64,000 nt of DNA from Adiantum capillus-veneris (GCA_014529385.2 CM043959.1:9347309-9411308); one strand, 5' to 3'; counted from the stretch's first letter, positions 34,508 through 47,858 are shown. Notes: generated by a model from the letters alone, not told the origin. Program-made: numbers and translations.

Positions 34508-37500
34508 ACTCTGCTTCCATAGCCTCTTTACATTAATCCTTTTGTGGTGAAGAGATAGCGTCATCATAAGTAACGAGATCTTTAGAAGTAGAAAAAGCAT
34601 TATCGCCAATATCATCATCAAAAACATGACATGAGCCAAAGTTCAAAATCAATAGGCAAATCAACAACAATGTCAATATCATCATTGGAAGAATTCAGAA
34701 TGGATGGTTGTGAAGATGAAAGTTTCTCTATAGGAAGAGTTTCATCACCTAAAAGAAATGGAAAAGCCTGAAGCAAGGATTTAGTATCATTTAAATCATC
34801 CATGGACCATGAGCCTCCCATAAGCTGTGCGTTAAAAGTAACATCACGATTTACAACTACTTTCTTGGAGGAAGGGTCATAGAATTTGTAGCCTCTAGAA
34901 GTGTCAGAATATCCAATAAAAATAACTTTAAGACCAGGAGCATCAAGGTTTTTTCCTGTTTCTTTGGGAACATGAATATAAGCAATACATCCGAAGGTTC
35001 GAAAATGAGATACAGAACGAATGTCACCTGTCCGTGTTGTGATGTATATCTTACCAGAGGGTGCAGTAGTAGGAAGATGATTCTGAATAGATGCTGTTGT
35101 CAAGGTAGCTTCACCCCAGAAAACACGACATAAGCCAAAATGAATCAGCATACATCTTACAGCATTGAGAATAGTGGGATTCTTTCGTTCAGCAACACCG
35201 TTCTGTTGAGGCGAATATGGAATAGTGTGTTCATGATGAATTCCACTATCAGCACAGTAAATCACAAACTGTCAAGAAACATATTCCCCTTCATTGTCAC
35301 TACGAAGCTTCTTAAGGCGACGACCGGTTTGAAGTTGCGCAGCCTTGTGGAATTGTTTGAAAACAGATAAGGCTTCAGATTTTTGTCTAAGTAGAAATAC
35401 AGTCGTATACCTTGAGAAATCATCAATGAAAGTAATGAAGTATCGATATTGTGATCTCGAAGAAAGTAGAGGTCCACATATATCAGTATGAACAAGATCC
35501 AATATGTCATGAGAATGAGTTGTATTTGAAATAGGAAAGGGTTTATGATTGTGTTTCCCAAGAGCAAAAAATTCACAAATTCCAATATGGGGATGGGCTT
35601 TAAGATCCATGCCATGAACAAGATCACGACGCTGAAGATCAAGGAGTTTTCAGAAATGAGCATGAACAAAATGGTGATTCCATACTTTGCAATCATGATC
35701 ACCTGGAGCAGTAACAACATTTGCTACAGCATCATTGAGAGAGAGTTCAAACAAATTACCATTTTGAGGAGAAGTGGCTATAGTCTATCATCTTTCTCAA
35801 TTCGGCATTTGGTATGATTAAATCCAATAAAGAGACCAAGATCGACAAGTCTAGCAACTGAAAGAAGATTACATTGAAGATCTGGTACATGTAATACTCC
35901 TCACAAAATTTGAGTGGAAGAAGACAAGGTACCAAGATATAAATCTCGAATACCCTTTAATTGACAAGTCGTATCATCGGCAAGATAAACAACACGTTGA
36001 ACTAGTATTGGATGATAGTTATGGAGCCACTTAAACTGATATGTCATATTTCTTGTAGCACCAGAATCGACAATAAAAAGTGAACCATCACGTATATGAA
36101 GTATTCTGTCTGGAGCAACTGAACATAAGACGCAACTTTTTTCTAGTACAATGTTGTTTCAATGTTCAGTAGCATATGCTCTATTATGATCTGTGTCGAA
36201 TCGACGCTTATAGCACATATGAGTGGGATGATCAGATCGTCCACAATATTCACAAGAAGAAGAAGAAGAAGAGTCTCTAGATAAACGTGGATGTTTTGTG
36301 GTAATATTATATTCTTCATCATATTGACGTGCCCAAGAATCATCTTCAGTATGGCCATTTCTGTTACAGTAAGAACATTGCTTAGTAGGAAATTTGAGAC
36401 GAGAGAAAATATTGCCGCGATGGCCACCTCTACGGTTTCCTCGTTGAAACGGACGCCTTCGAGCATAAAAATCATGTTTCATCTATTGTGACTCACTCTC
36501 CTCTTGTGAAATCATAGCTCTATCATGAACAGCATTACATCGTTCTTGACGTTGAGAGTATTCAATTAAAGACATGCAGGCTTGGTCGAAATCAAGACCA
36601 TCTTTATTAGAGAGAATAGTAACAATGTTATCATAAGAGAAGTCCTTCACCGTAGCAAGGAGTAGTATAATAAGTTGCTTTTGTGGAACAGGATCACCGG
36701 CAGCAGCAGCAAGTTGATTAATAATAGATTTGAAAGACTCAACATGTCCTGTCATGGTAGTACCAACTTCATATTGTAGCTTGTTAAGCAACTCTCTGAA
36801 ATAAATTATTTCTGTAACAAATTTCTTCTGAAAGTTTTCAATAAGGTACTTCCATACATCGTGGGAAGTAGGTAGTTCATACATATCAAGCAAAAGGGAA
36901 TCACTAAGAGCAGAAAGAATATACTAGCGAGCTTCTTTATCACGTCGTTTGCCAATCCGTATACGCAATATTCCAATCTTCAAATATAGGTGCTTTAGTG
37001 ACAAGCACGTTATCATGATCCGTATCAACAGGCTGAGGCGAACAAACACGATTTACAAGGACAAGATCAGAAAGTTCATTGCCTTCAAGAATTAACAACA
37101 TCTTTGCTTTCCACCCTGGACATCCTTGGCGTTGGAAAGGAGGAAGAGAACACAGGCCAGAAGGAAAACCGTTGACGAGAATAGTCATAGCCATATCTGG
37201 TTGCGAGAAGATGTATAAGACAAGATCACAGAATCTGCACACCATATATGGTGAAGGCTGCAATTGAGAACGAGAGAAATATGACGATTGTGTTCTATAA
37301 ACGATAAACACAAGAAGGATGCTCAATACACGTCCAAAGATGTGAGAGACGTCACCCAAAAAAGCAAGGAAAAGGAGACGTCAATAATAAAAGAGTCATC
37401 AAAATAGAGTGACATGAGACGAGAGTCCTCAAAATAGAGTGACGTGAGACGAGAGTCCTCAAAATAGAGTGACGTGAGATGCAAGATTGACAGCGACAAT

Positions 37501-37596
37501 ATGAATAGAAAAAAGCTAAATTTGCTCGAAAAAGTTAACACCAAAATTAGAAAAACGACTGCGAACGCTTCACGAAGACGCACGATGAAGAAAGCT
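34508..37596 (-). pseudogene. Inverted copia fragment (leader, gag, protease, integrase), decayed
   Basis: A minus-strand fragment from the copia leader (37596) through gag (from about 37194), zinc knuckle, protease region and integrase to the start of RT (34508). Many stops and indels break it: pieces at 36940-37359, 36483-36893, 36159-36482, 35272-35610 and 34618-35265. It has no LTR of its own. It replaces gag-protease of the surrounding plus-strand element. A 30 bp leader segment is present three times at about 37390-37480. Confidence 0.85.
37390..37480. repeat. 30 bp tandem triplication in copia leader
   Basis: GAGTCCTCAAAATAGAGTGACGTGAGACG-type units occur three times. Other copies of the family have one. 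Confidence 0.85.
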
Positions 37597-39303
37597 ATAG
37601 CAAATGTTGTTACTGCTCCAGGTGATCATGATTGCAAAGTATGGCATCACCGTTTTGTTCATGCTAATTTCTCAAAACTCCTTGATCTTCAGCATCGTGA
37701 TCTTGTTCATGGCATGGATCTTAAAGCTCATCCCCGTATGGGAATTTGTGAGTTTTGTGCTCTTGAGAAACATAATCGTAAACCCTTTCCTCTTTCAAAT
37801 ACAACTCATTCGCATGACATATTCGATCTTGTTCATACTGATATATGTGGACCTCTACCTTCTTCGAGATCACAATATCGCTACTTGATTACTTACATTG
37901 ATGATTTCTCACTGTATACGACTATATTTTTACTTAGACAAAAATCTGAGGCCTTATCTGTTTTCAAACAATTCCACAAGGCTGCGGAACTTCAAAATGG
38001 TCTTCGCCTTAACAAGCTTCGTAGTGACAATGGAGGCGAATATGTTTCTCAAGATTTTGTGAATTACTGTGCTGACAGTGGAATACATCATGAACACACT
38101 ATTCCATATTCACCTCAACAGAATGGCGTTGCTGAACGAAAGAATCGCACTATTCTCAATGTTGTAAGATGTATGCTGATTCATTCTGGTTTATCTTGTG
38201 TTTTTTGGGTTGAAGCTACTTTGATAGCAATATTTATTAAGAATTATCTTCCTACTATTGCACCCTCTAGTAAGATACCTTCACAACATGGACAGGTGAC
38301 ATTCCTTCTGTATCTCATTTCAGAACCTTTGGATGTATTGCTTATATTCATGTTCCCAAAGAAACACGAACAAAGCTTGATGCTCCTGGTCTTAAAGTTA
38401 TTTTTATTGGATATTATGACACTTCCAAAGGCTACAAATTCTATGACCCTTCCTCCAAGAAAGTAATTGTGAATTGTGATTCTACTTTTAACGAACAGCT
38501 TATGGGAGGCTGATCATGGTCCATGGATGATTTTGATGATACTAAATCATTGCTGTAGGCTTTTCCATTTCTTTCAGATGATGGAACTCTTCCTATACAG
38601 AAACATTCCTCTTCACAACCATCCATTCCGAATGCTACCAATGATGATATTGATATTTTTGTTGATCTACCTATTGATTTTGAACATGGCTCATGTCATG
38701 TTTATGATGATGATATTGTTGATAACGATTTTTCTACTTCTGAAGATCTCGCTACTTATGTTGAAGCTATCTCTTCACCACAAAAGGATCAATGGCAAGA
38801 GGCTATGGAAGCAGAGTACGATTCTCTTATCTCTAAAGGTACATGGATACTAATTGAATTACCTCCTGGTCATACAGCTATTAAGTGTAAGTGGGTGTAT
38901 AAAACAAAAGTAAAAGAAGATGGATCTTTTGACAAGTTCAAGGCACGTTTATTTGCGAAAAGTTACTCCCAAGTAGCTGGTGTTGATTATCAAGAGACAT
39001 TTTCACTAATTGTTCGCATTACAAGTGTTCGATTTTTATTGGCATTCGCTGCTCAATTTGATTTAGAAGCTCATCAAATGGATGTGCGAACTGCTTTTCT
39101 TAACGGTGACTTGGAAGAGAAAATTTATATGGAACAACCAGAAGGGTTTGCTATTCCAGGTAAAGAAGACCTTGTTGCTCAACTGCATTAGGCACTATAT
39201 GGTCTCAAACAAACTTCGCGAGCGTGGTATACAAAATTTGATCTTTTTCTCACCTCTAAAGGATTCATCTCTTGCTCTTCAGACACCAATTTATACATAA
39301 AAT
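37594..39303 (+). pseudogene. Copia integrase and RT (first half) of the composite element
   Basis: Plus-strand pol starting in the pre-integrase domain (KVWHHRFVHANFSKL) through integrase (DICGP, LRSDNGGEY, PQQNGVAERKN). A frameshift near 38280 and stops follow in the integrase tail. RT follows (KCKWVYKTK, QMDVRTAFLNG) with a stop at about 39189-39191. Its 5' end joins the inverted fragment through a shared GCT at 37594-37596, so the open frame 37474-38466 is a chimera across the junction. RT is cut at about 39303 by the nested minus-strand element and resumes at 44315. Confidence 0.9.
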
Positions 39304-39310
39304 TGTTGTA

Positions 39311-39385
39311 TGTTGATCTTATATGTGAAGCTACTCAATATATAGAGAAGCCATATATTGAGTAGCTTCACATATAAGCTCAACA
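39311..39385. repeat. Hairpin made from two opposed LTR ends
   Basis: 32 bp arms (39311-39342 and 39354-39385) match at 31 of 32 positions in inverted orientation, with an 11 bp loop. Both arms are the terminal sequence of the LTR of the element at 8463-11236 (TGTTGAGCTTATATGTGAAG). It lies directly beside the LTR of copia copy C. Confidence 0.85.
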
Positions 39386-39531
39386 TGTTCAGATGTAGAG
39401 AGAAAGAGAGAGAGAGACGAGACAAGAGACACACCATATACACTCCCAAAGACTCATTCATATTGAGGACAAGATACAAATATATAGATGAGACCAAGTT
39501 CAGTAGAGTTGAGCCATATATAGATCCAACA
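39386..39531 (-). repeat. 3' LTR, copia copy C
   Basis: 146 bp, begins TGTTCAGATG (one change from TGTTGAGATG) and ends GATCCAACA on the plus strand. Confidence 0.9.
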
Positions 39532-39778
39532 CCCTCACTCAAACAAAGGTCTCTAGCTTTGGATGAAAAAACCCTTGGGGAGTTCAAGGGAAAAACACAA
39601 GCCCCTACACAATGTGAAATATGAACTAGCGGTGATGATGTGAAAGTGAATTGTGCATCTATGTACAAATATTCAAGTGACTTAGATATCACAAGGTGCA
39701 AATGTGGAGTGTGCATAGTGCATGGTACCTAAAAGATTACAATGTCATATGTACAAAGCTATTACAATAGCAAAGAAG

Positions 39779-42700
39779 CTAATCTAGAAAGAGTGAGGCC
39801 GAAGCAACTCCAAGCTCCGAGCGCAAGAGGATGAAACGTGACTCATTGAGGCCTTTGGTCAAAATTTCTGCAATGATCTGGTCACTTGCAGAGTGTTCAA
39901 CCATAATGGTTCCTTTGCGTACTTCATACCTGACATAATGATAATGGACAGCAATGTGCTTTGACTTATTATGTTGAGCATAGTCTTTTGCAAGACTAAT
40001 AGCACTTTGGTTGTCACACCGCAAGGGTGTGCTAGAAAGAGGAGAGTGACCAATATCAACCAACATTTGTCAAAGCCAAATCAACTCACAAGATGCAAGT
40101 GATGCCGCAACATATTCTGACTCAATCGTAGAAACTGCAACACAACGTTGTTTCTTGCTGGTCCAAGAAACAAGACAACCATTTATAAAGAATCAATTTC
40201 CACTAGTGGATCGCATAGATAAATGTGAGCTTGCCCAGTCTGTATCTGTGTAACCCAAAAGAGAAAGAGATTGCATAGAATCCGATGTGAGTTGTCATCG
40301 ATAGACTAAACCAAAATCTGTAGTGCCTTTCAAGTATTTCAATACACGCTTTGCAGCAGACCAATGCTTAAGAGAAGGACGTGCAAGATGTTGTCCAGGA
40401 TAATTAGCAGCGAACAGAATATCAGGACAAATGTTCATGCCAACAAACTGAAGACATCCAGTCACTTGATAATCAACACCAACTACTTGGGAGTAACCTT
40501 TTGCAACTAAACGCGCCTTGAACTTGTCAAAGGATCCATCTGCTTTTAATTTTTTCTTATACACCCACTTACATTTAATAGTTGTACGACCAGGAGGTAA
40601 TTCAATTAGTATCCATGTACCTTTAGAGATAAGAGAATCGTACTCTGCTTCCATAGCCTCTTGCGATTGATCCTTTTGTGGTGAAGAGATAGCTTCAACA
40701 TAAGTAATGGGATCTTCAGAAGTAGACAAAACATTATCAACAATATCGTCAGCATAAACATGACATGAGCCATGTTCAAAATCAATAGGCAGATCAACAA
40801 AAATATCAATATCATCATTGACAACATTTGGAACGGATGGTTGTGAAGAGGAAAGTTGCTCTATAGGAAGAGTTTCATCTTCTAAAAGAAATGGAAAAGC
40901 CTGAAGCAATGATTTAGTATCATCCGAATCATCCATGGATCATGACCTCCCATAAGTTGTTCACTTAAAGTAGCATCATGATTCACAATTACTTTCTTGG
41001 AGGAAGGGTCATAGAATTTGTAGCCTTTGGAAGTGTCTGAATATCCAATAAAAATAACTTCAAGACCAGGAGCATCAAGCTTTGTTCGTGTTTCTTTGGG
41101 AACATGCATATAAGCAATACATCCAAAGGTTCGAAAATGAGATACAGAAGGAATGTCACCTGTCCATGCTGTGATGGGTATCTTACCAGAGGGTGCAGTA
41201 GTAGGAAGATGATTCTGAATAGATGCTGTTGTCAAGGTAGCTTCACCCCAGAAAACACGACATAAGCCAAAATGAATCAGCATACATCTTACAGCATTGA
41301 GAATAGTGGGATTCTTTCGTTCAGCAACACCGTTCTGTTGAGGCGAATATGGAATAGTGTGTTCATGATGAATTCCACTATCAGCACAGTAAATCACAAA
41401 CTGTCAAGAAACATATTCCCCTTCATTGTCACTACGAAGCTTCTTAAGGCGACGACCGGTTTGAAGTTGCGCAGCCTTGTGGAATTGTTTGAAAACAGAT
41501 AAGGCTTCAGATTTTTGTCTAAGTAGAAATACAGTAGTATACCTTGAGAAATCATCAATGAAAGTAATGAAGTATCGATATTGTGATCTCGAAGAAAGTA
41601 GAGGTCCACATATATCAGTATGAACAAGATCCAATATGTCATGAGAATGAGTTGTATTTGAAATAGGAAAGGGTTTATGATTGTGTTTCCCAAGAGCAAA
41701 AAATTCACAAATTCCAATATGGGGATGGGCTTTAAGATCCATGCCATGAACAAGATCACGACGTTGAAGATCAAGGAGTTTTGAGAAATCAGCATGAACA
41801 AAACGGTGATGCCATACTTTGCAATCATGATCACCTGGAGCAGTGACAATATTTGCTACAGCATCGTTGAGAGAGAGTTCAAACAAATTACCATTTCGAG
41901 AAGCAGTGGCTATAGTCTGTCCATCTTTCTAAATTCGGCATTTGGTATGATCAAATCCAACAAACAGACCAAGATAAACAAGTCTAGCAACTGAAAGAAG
42001 ATTACGTTGAAGATCTGGTACATGTAATACTCCTCGCAAAATTCGAGTGGAAGAAGATAAGGTACCAAGATATAAGTCTCCAATGCCCTTTACTTGACAA
42101 GTAGTATCATCAGCAAGATAAACAACACGTTGAACTGGCAGTGGATGATAGTTATGGAGCCACTTAGACTGATATGTCATATTTCCTGTAGCAACAAAAT
42201 TGATAATAAAAAGTGATCCATCACGTACATTATGTATTCTGTCTGGAGCAACTGAACATAGGAAGCAACTTGTTTCTGGTACAATGTTGTTTTGATGTTC
42301 AGTAGCATATGCTCTATTCCGATTTGTGTCGAATCGACGCTTATAGCATATATGAGTGTGATGATGAGATTGTCCACAATATTCACAAGAAGGAGAAGAA
42401 GAGTCTCTAGATAAACGTGGTTGTTTTGTGGTAATATTTTGTTTTTCATCATATTGACGTGCCCAACAATCATCTTCAGTATGGCCATTTCTGTTGCAGT
42501 AAGAACATTGCTTATTAGGAAATTTGAGATGATAGAAAATATTACCACGACGGCCACCTCTGCTGTTTCCTCATTGAAATGGACGCCTTCGAGCATAAAA
42601 AGTACGTTCCATCTGTTGTGACTCAGTCTCCTCTTGTGAAATCATAGCTGTATCGTGACTAGCATTCCAACGTTCTTGACGTTGAGAGTATTCAATTAAA

Positions 42701-43320
42701 GACATGCAAGCTTGGTCGAAATCAAGACCATCTTTATTAGAGAGAATAGTAACAATGTTATCATAAGAAGAGTCCTTCACCATATCAAGGAGAAGTGTAA
42801 TCAGTTGCTTTTGTGGAATAGGATCACCGGAAGCAGCGAGTTGATTAATAATAGATTTGAAAGATTCAATATGTCCCGTCATGGCAGTACCAACTTCATA
42901 TTGTAACTTGTTAAGCAACCCTCTCAAATAAAGTATTTCTATAACAGATTTCTTCTGAAAGTTTGCAATAAGGTACTTCCATACGTCGTGGGAAGTAGGC
43001 AGTTCATACATATCAAGCAAAAGGGAATCAGTAAGAGCAGAAAGAATATACTGACGAGTTGCTTTATCACGTCGTTGCCAATCCGTATAGGCAACATTCC
43101 AATCTTTAAATATAGGTCCTTCAGTGATAAGCACGTTATCATTATCCGTATCAACAGGCTGAGGTGGACAAACACGATTTCCAAGAACAACATTGGAGAG
43201 TTCATCGCCTTCAAGAATTAACAACATCCTTGCTTTCCAGCCTGGAAATCCTTGACTTTGGAAAGGAGGAACAGAATGCTGGCCAGAAGGAAAGCCGTTG
43301 ATGAGAATATTCATAGCCAT
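39779..43320 (-). pseudogene. Copia gag-pol of copy C, with a large RT deletion
   Basis: From the likely gag start MAMNILINGFP (43320) the gag (42571-43389), knuckle, protease region, pre-integrase, integrase (40882-41886) and RNase H (39779-40066) are all present but broken by stops and frameshifts. At about 40462, the RT block GVDYQ is joined directly to GCLQFVGMN. This removes about 650 bp relative to copy 1, including the YVDD catalytic motif. The protease motif region is also altered (DSGA lost near 42185-42200). It cannot be autonomous. A segment of about 550 bp (41215-41765) matches the inverted fragment rather than copy 1. Confidence 0.9.
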
Positions 43321-44088
43321 ATCTTGTTGCGAGAAGACGTATAAGATAAGATCGCAAAATCTGCACACCATATATGGTGAAGGCCGCAATTGAGAATGAG
43401 AGAGATATGAGTATTACGTTCTGTCAATGATAAGCGTAAGAAGGATGCTCAAGGAACGTCCAAAGATGTGAGAGACGTCACCCAAAAAAGGCAGGGTAAA
43501 GGAGACGTTAATAATAAATGAGTCCTCAAAATAGAGTGGTGTGAGATGCAAGATTGACGGCCACAATACGAATAGGAAAAAGCTAAATCTTCTCAAAAAG
43601 TTAACGACAAAATAAGAAAAACGATCGCGGACGCTTCACGAAGAAGTAGGATGAAGAAAGCTGCGTCAAGCTCAATTGCAGTAAAAACAACATAACTTTC
43701 TAATGCGAACTCCGATTGACGCAAACCTAGAACTCAAATCGAAGAGCTTGAGGAGATGAACAAGTCTTGGATGAAAAGTGCCATTGCGCTACGCTCCATC
43801 GTGCTTTTCCCGTTTCTCCAAATTTTGAGCAGAATAGCAAGAAAAATTGAGATGAAGTTCAAGGTGTCATCAACAAGAAAACGTAATCAACGATTAGATT
43901 GATTAGAAATAAACGCCATATAAAACACTAATCATATTCTTCTTAACACAAAACAACCACAATTAACAAGAATCAACGCTCAAAAATAAAATTTGTAGCA
44001 ATTTTGAATCTTACATGCGAATCGCGTACACATATTGTTGTGTGACCATGAATTGAATCGGCGCGTGATCGTTACCGCTCTGATACCA

Positions 44089-44314
<226 letters not shown>

Positions 44315-45363
44315 AAAACGCCAAGGTAGCAGTTTTGTGACTCTTGCTCTTTATGTGGATGATACCATTCTTGTTTCCAATGATTTAGGATTTCTTCAGC
44401 AAGTGAAAAAGTTATTGTCTTCTGCATTTGATATGGTGGATCTTGGAGAGATTCACTCATGTCTTGGCATTAAAATCCAACGGAATCGTACAGAAGGTAT
44501 TTTATTCCTTTGACTAGTCAAAGTTTATTGCAGATACTATTCAAAAGTTTGGTATGGAATGTGCACATTCAGCCAACACACCTTGTCTTGCGAGCTCTAC
44601 AAAGACTACTTATGACAATGGCGGTAAACTTGTCACAAATCAGCCTTATGCTAACTTGATTGGATGTCTTCAGTTTGTTGGCATGAACACTCATCCTGAT
44701 ATTCTGTTTGCTGCTAATTATCTTGGACAACATCTTGCACGTCCTTCTCTTCAGCATTGGTCTGCAGTAAAGCGTGTGTTGAAATGCTTGAAAGGCACTA
44801 CATATTTTGGTTTGGTTTATCGACAACAACTCACATCGGATTCTATACAATCTCTTTCTCTTTTGGGTTACACTAATGCAGACTCGACAAGCTCACATTT
44901 ATCTATGCGATATACTAGTGGAAACTGCTTCTTTATAAATGGTTGTCTTGTTTCTTGGACCAGCAAGAAATAACATTGTGTTGCAGTTTCTACGACTAAG
45001 TCAGAATATGTTGTGGCATCACTTGCATCTCGTGAGTTGATATGGCTTCGACAAATTCTGGTTGATATTGGTCACTCTCCTATTTCTAGCACACCCTTGC
45101 GGTGTGACAACCAAAGTGCTATTACTCTTGCAAAAGACTATGTTCAACATAATAAGTCAAAGCACATTGTTGTCCATTATCATTATGTCAAGTATGAAGT
45201 ACGCAAAGGAACCATTATGGTTGAACACTGTCCAAGTGACCTGATGATTGCAGACATTCTGACCAAAGGCCTGAACGAGTCACGTTTCATCCTCTTGCGC
45301 TCCGAGCTTGGAGTTTCTTCGGCCTCATGCACTCTTTCTAGATTAGCTTCTTTGCCATTGTAA
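44315..45363 (+). pseudogene. Copia RT (second half) and RNase H of the composite element
   Basis: It continues the plus-strand pol broken at 39303. It has ALYVDDTILV at about 44353-44382, then a stop after ILFL near 44512. The thumb/connection follows (44554-44973), a stop after SWTSKK, then RNase H (45013-45350) with KSEYVVAS, CDNQSA and KHIVVHYHYVK. The family tail ELGV(A/S)SAS ends it. Confidence 0.9.
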
Positions 45364-45594
45364 TAGCTTTGTACATATGACATTGTAATCCTATAGGTAC
45401 CATGCACTATGCACACTCCACATTTGCACATTGTGATGTTTGAGTCACTTGTATATTTGTACATAGATGCACAATTCACTTTCACATCATCATCACTCGT
45501 TCATATTTTCACATTGTATAGGGGCTTGGGTTTTTCCCTTGAACTCCCCAAGGGTTTTTTCATCCAAAGCTAGAGACCTTTGTTTGAGTGGGGG

Positions 45595-45700
45595 TGTTGG
45601 AGCTATATATGGCTCACTCTACTCAGCTTGGTCTCACCTATATATTTGTATCTTGTCCTCAATATAAATCACTCTTTGGGAGCGTACATGGTGTGTCTCT

Positions 45701-45775
<75 letters not shown>

Positions 45776-45784
45776 ATCTCAACA
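45595..45784 (+). repeat. 3' LTR of the composite copia
   Basis: 190 bp, TGTTGGAGC...CTCAACA, preceded by the polypurine tract TTTGAGTGGGGG. It contains a CT tract (45703-45773). Confidence 0.9.
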
Positions 45785-45837
45785 AAAGGGACTCTCTATC
45801 AATGGGTCACAATCAACTCCGTAGAATTAGGCCTCTA

Positions 45838-45894
<57 letters not shown>

Positions 45895-46521
45895 ATAAAA
45901 GCTACACGCTAAGTCCGCTTAGTCTAGAAACATCTCCTTGTTGGGGCATGCATCTAGTCTCTGAAGTGTTGTTTCTTTGCGTGATAGCCTTCCTCTACAG
46001 CATTAGCATGGTTACTCCTCTTGTTCCTCTCATTACAACATCACATATGGAAAGAGAAGAAAATGCAAGTAAAGCATGAATCCCCTCCCCCCCGCCGCCG
46101 CCCAAGCGTACGGCTGCGATTGGTTCAAGTAGAAAAACAACTACTCAAAGCTTGAAAGTCTGAAGTTCCAGTCAGACTGGGGTCCAGTTTATTTTAACCA
46201 ATTAAAATACGGCCTTGAATAAAAGCAAAAAATTTACACAAGTTTTAGTATAAATATCGGCAAAAGCTTCAAATTTTGGTCTAAAAAATCGGGAGAAATT
46301 TGAAGTTTGCCCTTATTTTCTTCGGTTAGGGATTTTCAAGTGAGCCTGAGCATTAGCTACTTCCATGGAAGTTGTTTCCCTAGCAGAGCAACACGTCTTC
46401 TCATGTCTTTGGATTTTAAACAATTTCTTCATCTAACGAATCTCCTTGTAGTGAGAGAGTTACGAGAACCTGGTCTTATACTATTTTAACAACCCCAAAC
46501 AATAGAATCCTAAATAGGAAG

Positions 46522-46841
46522 TGTTAGGATTTGGATGGTGCTAGCTATGGTGGATGAAAGAGAAACATGGTGCAAGTGTGTGAGTGTGTGTAAGCAAGGT
46601 TATCACTCAAGTGAATCAGGTTCCAAGATAGGATTAGCTTGGACTCATAAACACAATCTTGAGTATTGACTTAGCTTAGCACAAGCTCACCATAGACAAG
46701 CATGTAGTGCAAAATGAAGTTGTTGTTTATTGATTCCAGAGATGAGCTTTAAGTAGCTCTACAACCTTGCTCCACAATATGTGGGATAAATCCACTCTCC
46801 TCTCCTTGACTCACACCTTAGGACAAAGCTCACACTTTACA
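46522..46841 (-). repeat. 3' LTR of the small element
   Basis: 320 bp; a handful of single-base differences from 48133-48452. Confidence 0.88.
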
Positions 46842-46879
46842 ATCCTCCCCTTGAGGTTTGGACTAAGACAAGATACTGA

Positions 46880-47060
46880 AGATGCATGATCCACACAGGC
46901 TAACAAAATCCACATAGGATGGTGATATCCACACAAGAAAATAAAGTCCACAAAGGATGGTGATATCCACACAGGATGGTAAAATCCACACAAGAAAGAT
47001 CCACAAAGGATAGTGATGTCCACACAGGATGATAAGCTGGTATCCACACAGGAAAAAGTC
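46880..47060. repeat. Short tandem repeats around ATCCACACAGGATGGTGAT
   Basis: Degenerate units of about 18-36 bp (tccacacaggatggtga / tccacacaagaaaataaag) just inside the left LTR. Confidence 0.8.
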
Positions 47061-47292
47061 CTCCACTACAAGAAGAGAGTCTGCATCTTCAAAATGGGTC
47101 TTCCCAAATGCTACCTTCATCTTCGTCCTTTTTGTCTTCTACTATGTGAGTTGATCCTTTGTCAGGTCTGTTGCCTTCGTTGCTTCCAACTGCTTCATGG
47201 TCTGACTTCGTATCCTCCTCTCAAACGAGTACTTCTGTCCCCTTTTTTGTGGTACAATCAGGCTTTATTCCATGCGTCATGATGACATGTAA

Positions 47293-47586
47293 CAATATGC
47301 TAAAATATCCTATGAAAAGGTTGATGCAAAAATTAATGCTCTCTTCCATCTTGGTTATACTCCGAGAGCCCAAGCATGCGGTGTTTCTCATACACTTTGT
47401 CACAAAGTTTTCACACATGGAGAGATTTTAGCAATTTGGAGACTCTCCAATGGCAATGTCTATCCCATCACAAAAGCACATAATGTCATCCATGTAGACA
47501 AATACAATTACATACATTGCAAGAAATTTGTTGTGCTTGGCTACAAGATTTTAATTTGTACTTTGGATTTTTCCCTTCAAATGTGA
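47293..47586 (+). other. Protein-like open frame inside the small element, antisense to it
   Basis: 97 codons without a stop, no start codon needed, reading INALFHLGYTPRAQ and later VYPITKAHNVIHVDKYN. The composition is protein-like but I recognise no family. The opposite strand also holds an open stretch with VFVYMDDIMCF that imitates an RT motif. Only one strand can be ancestral coding. It could be a captured host-gene piece. Confidence 0.35.
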
Positions 47587-47858
47587 AGCTCCTCTTCACT
47601 ATCGGTGAAGCCCCTCTTCACAGATAAGGGAAATGATTCTTTGTTTTTTCTTTTGATGCTCGAAAGAACTCCTTGAAGCTTTGTAATGCCACAGTCGGTG
47701 AGAACGTCTCCTTTGGCAGCCCTTGGATGTTCGGTGATGCTTTCAAGGTTTTCTTTGAGATGAAGCCTTTTGAAATTCGCCTTTGGTTGCTTTGGCTTCT
47801 TTGCATCGAGATAAGCCCTTGTTGGGCCCCCCTTCCCGCGGTGCCTCAAGAGCTTCAT
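47577..47858 (-). other. Unrecognised 93-codon frame in the small element
   Basis: The sense strand of the element reads a basic, Lys-rich peptide (DAKKPKQPKANFKRLHLKE ... RGFTDSEEELHI) ending at 47577. No known domain. It may be a remnant of a gag-like protein. Confidence 0.3.

Noticed and set aside
47062..47075. CACTACAAGAAGA as a second CACTA terminus
   Set aside because: It lies inside the interior of the small LTR element with no subterminal repeats and is in direct, not inverted, orientation to 23131.
47455..47560. Minus-strand VFVYMDDIMCF as copia RT motif C
   Set aside because: No other RT motif precedes or follows in frame, and the opposite strand reads as a longer open frame.
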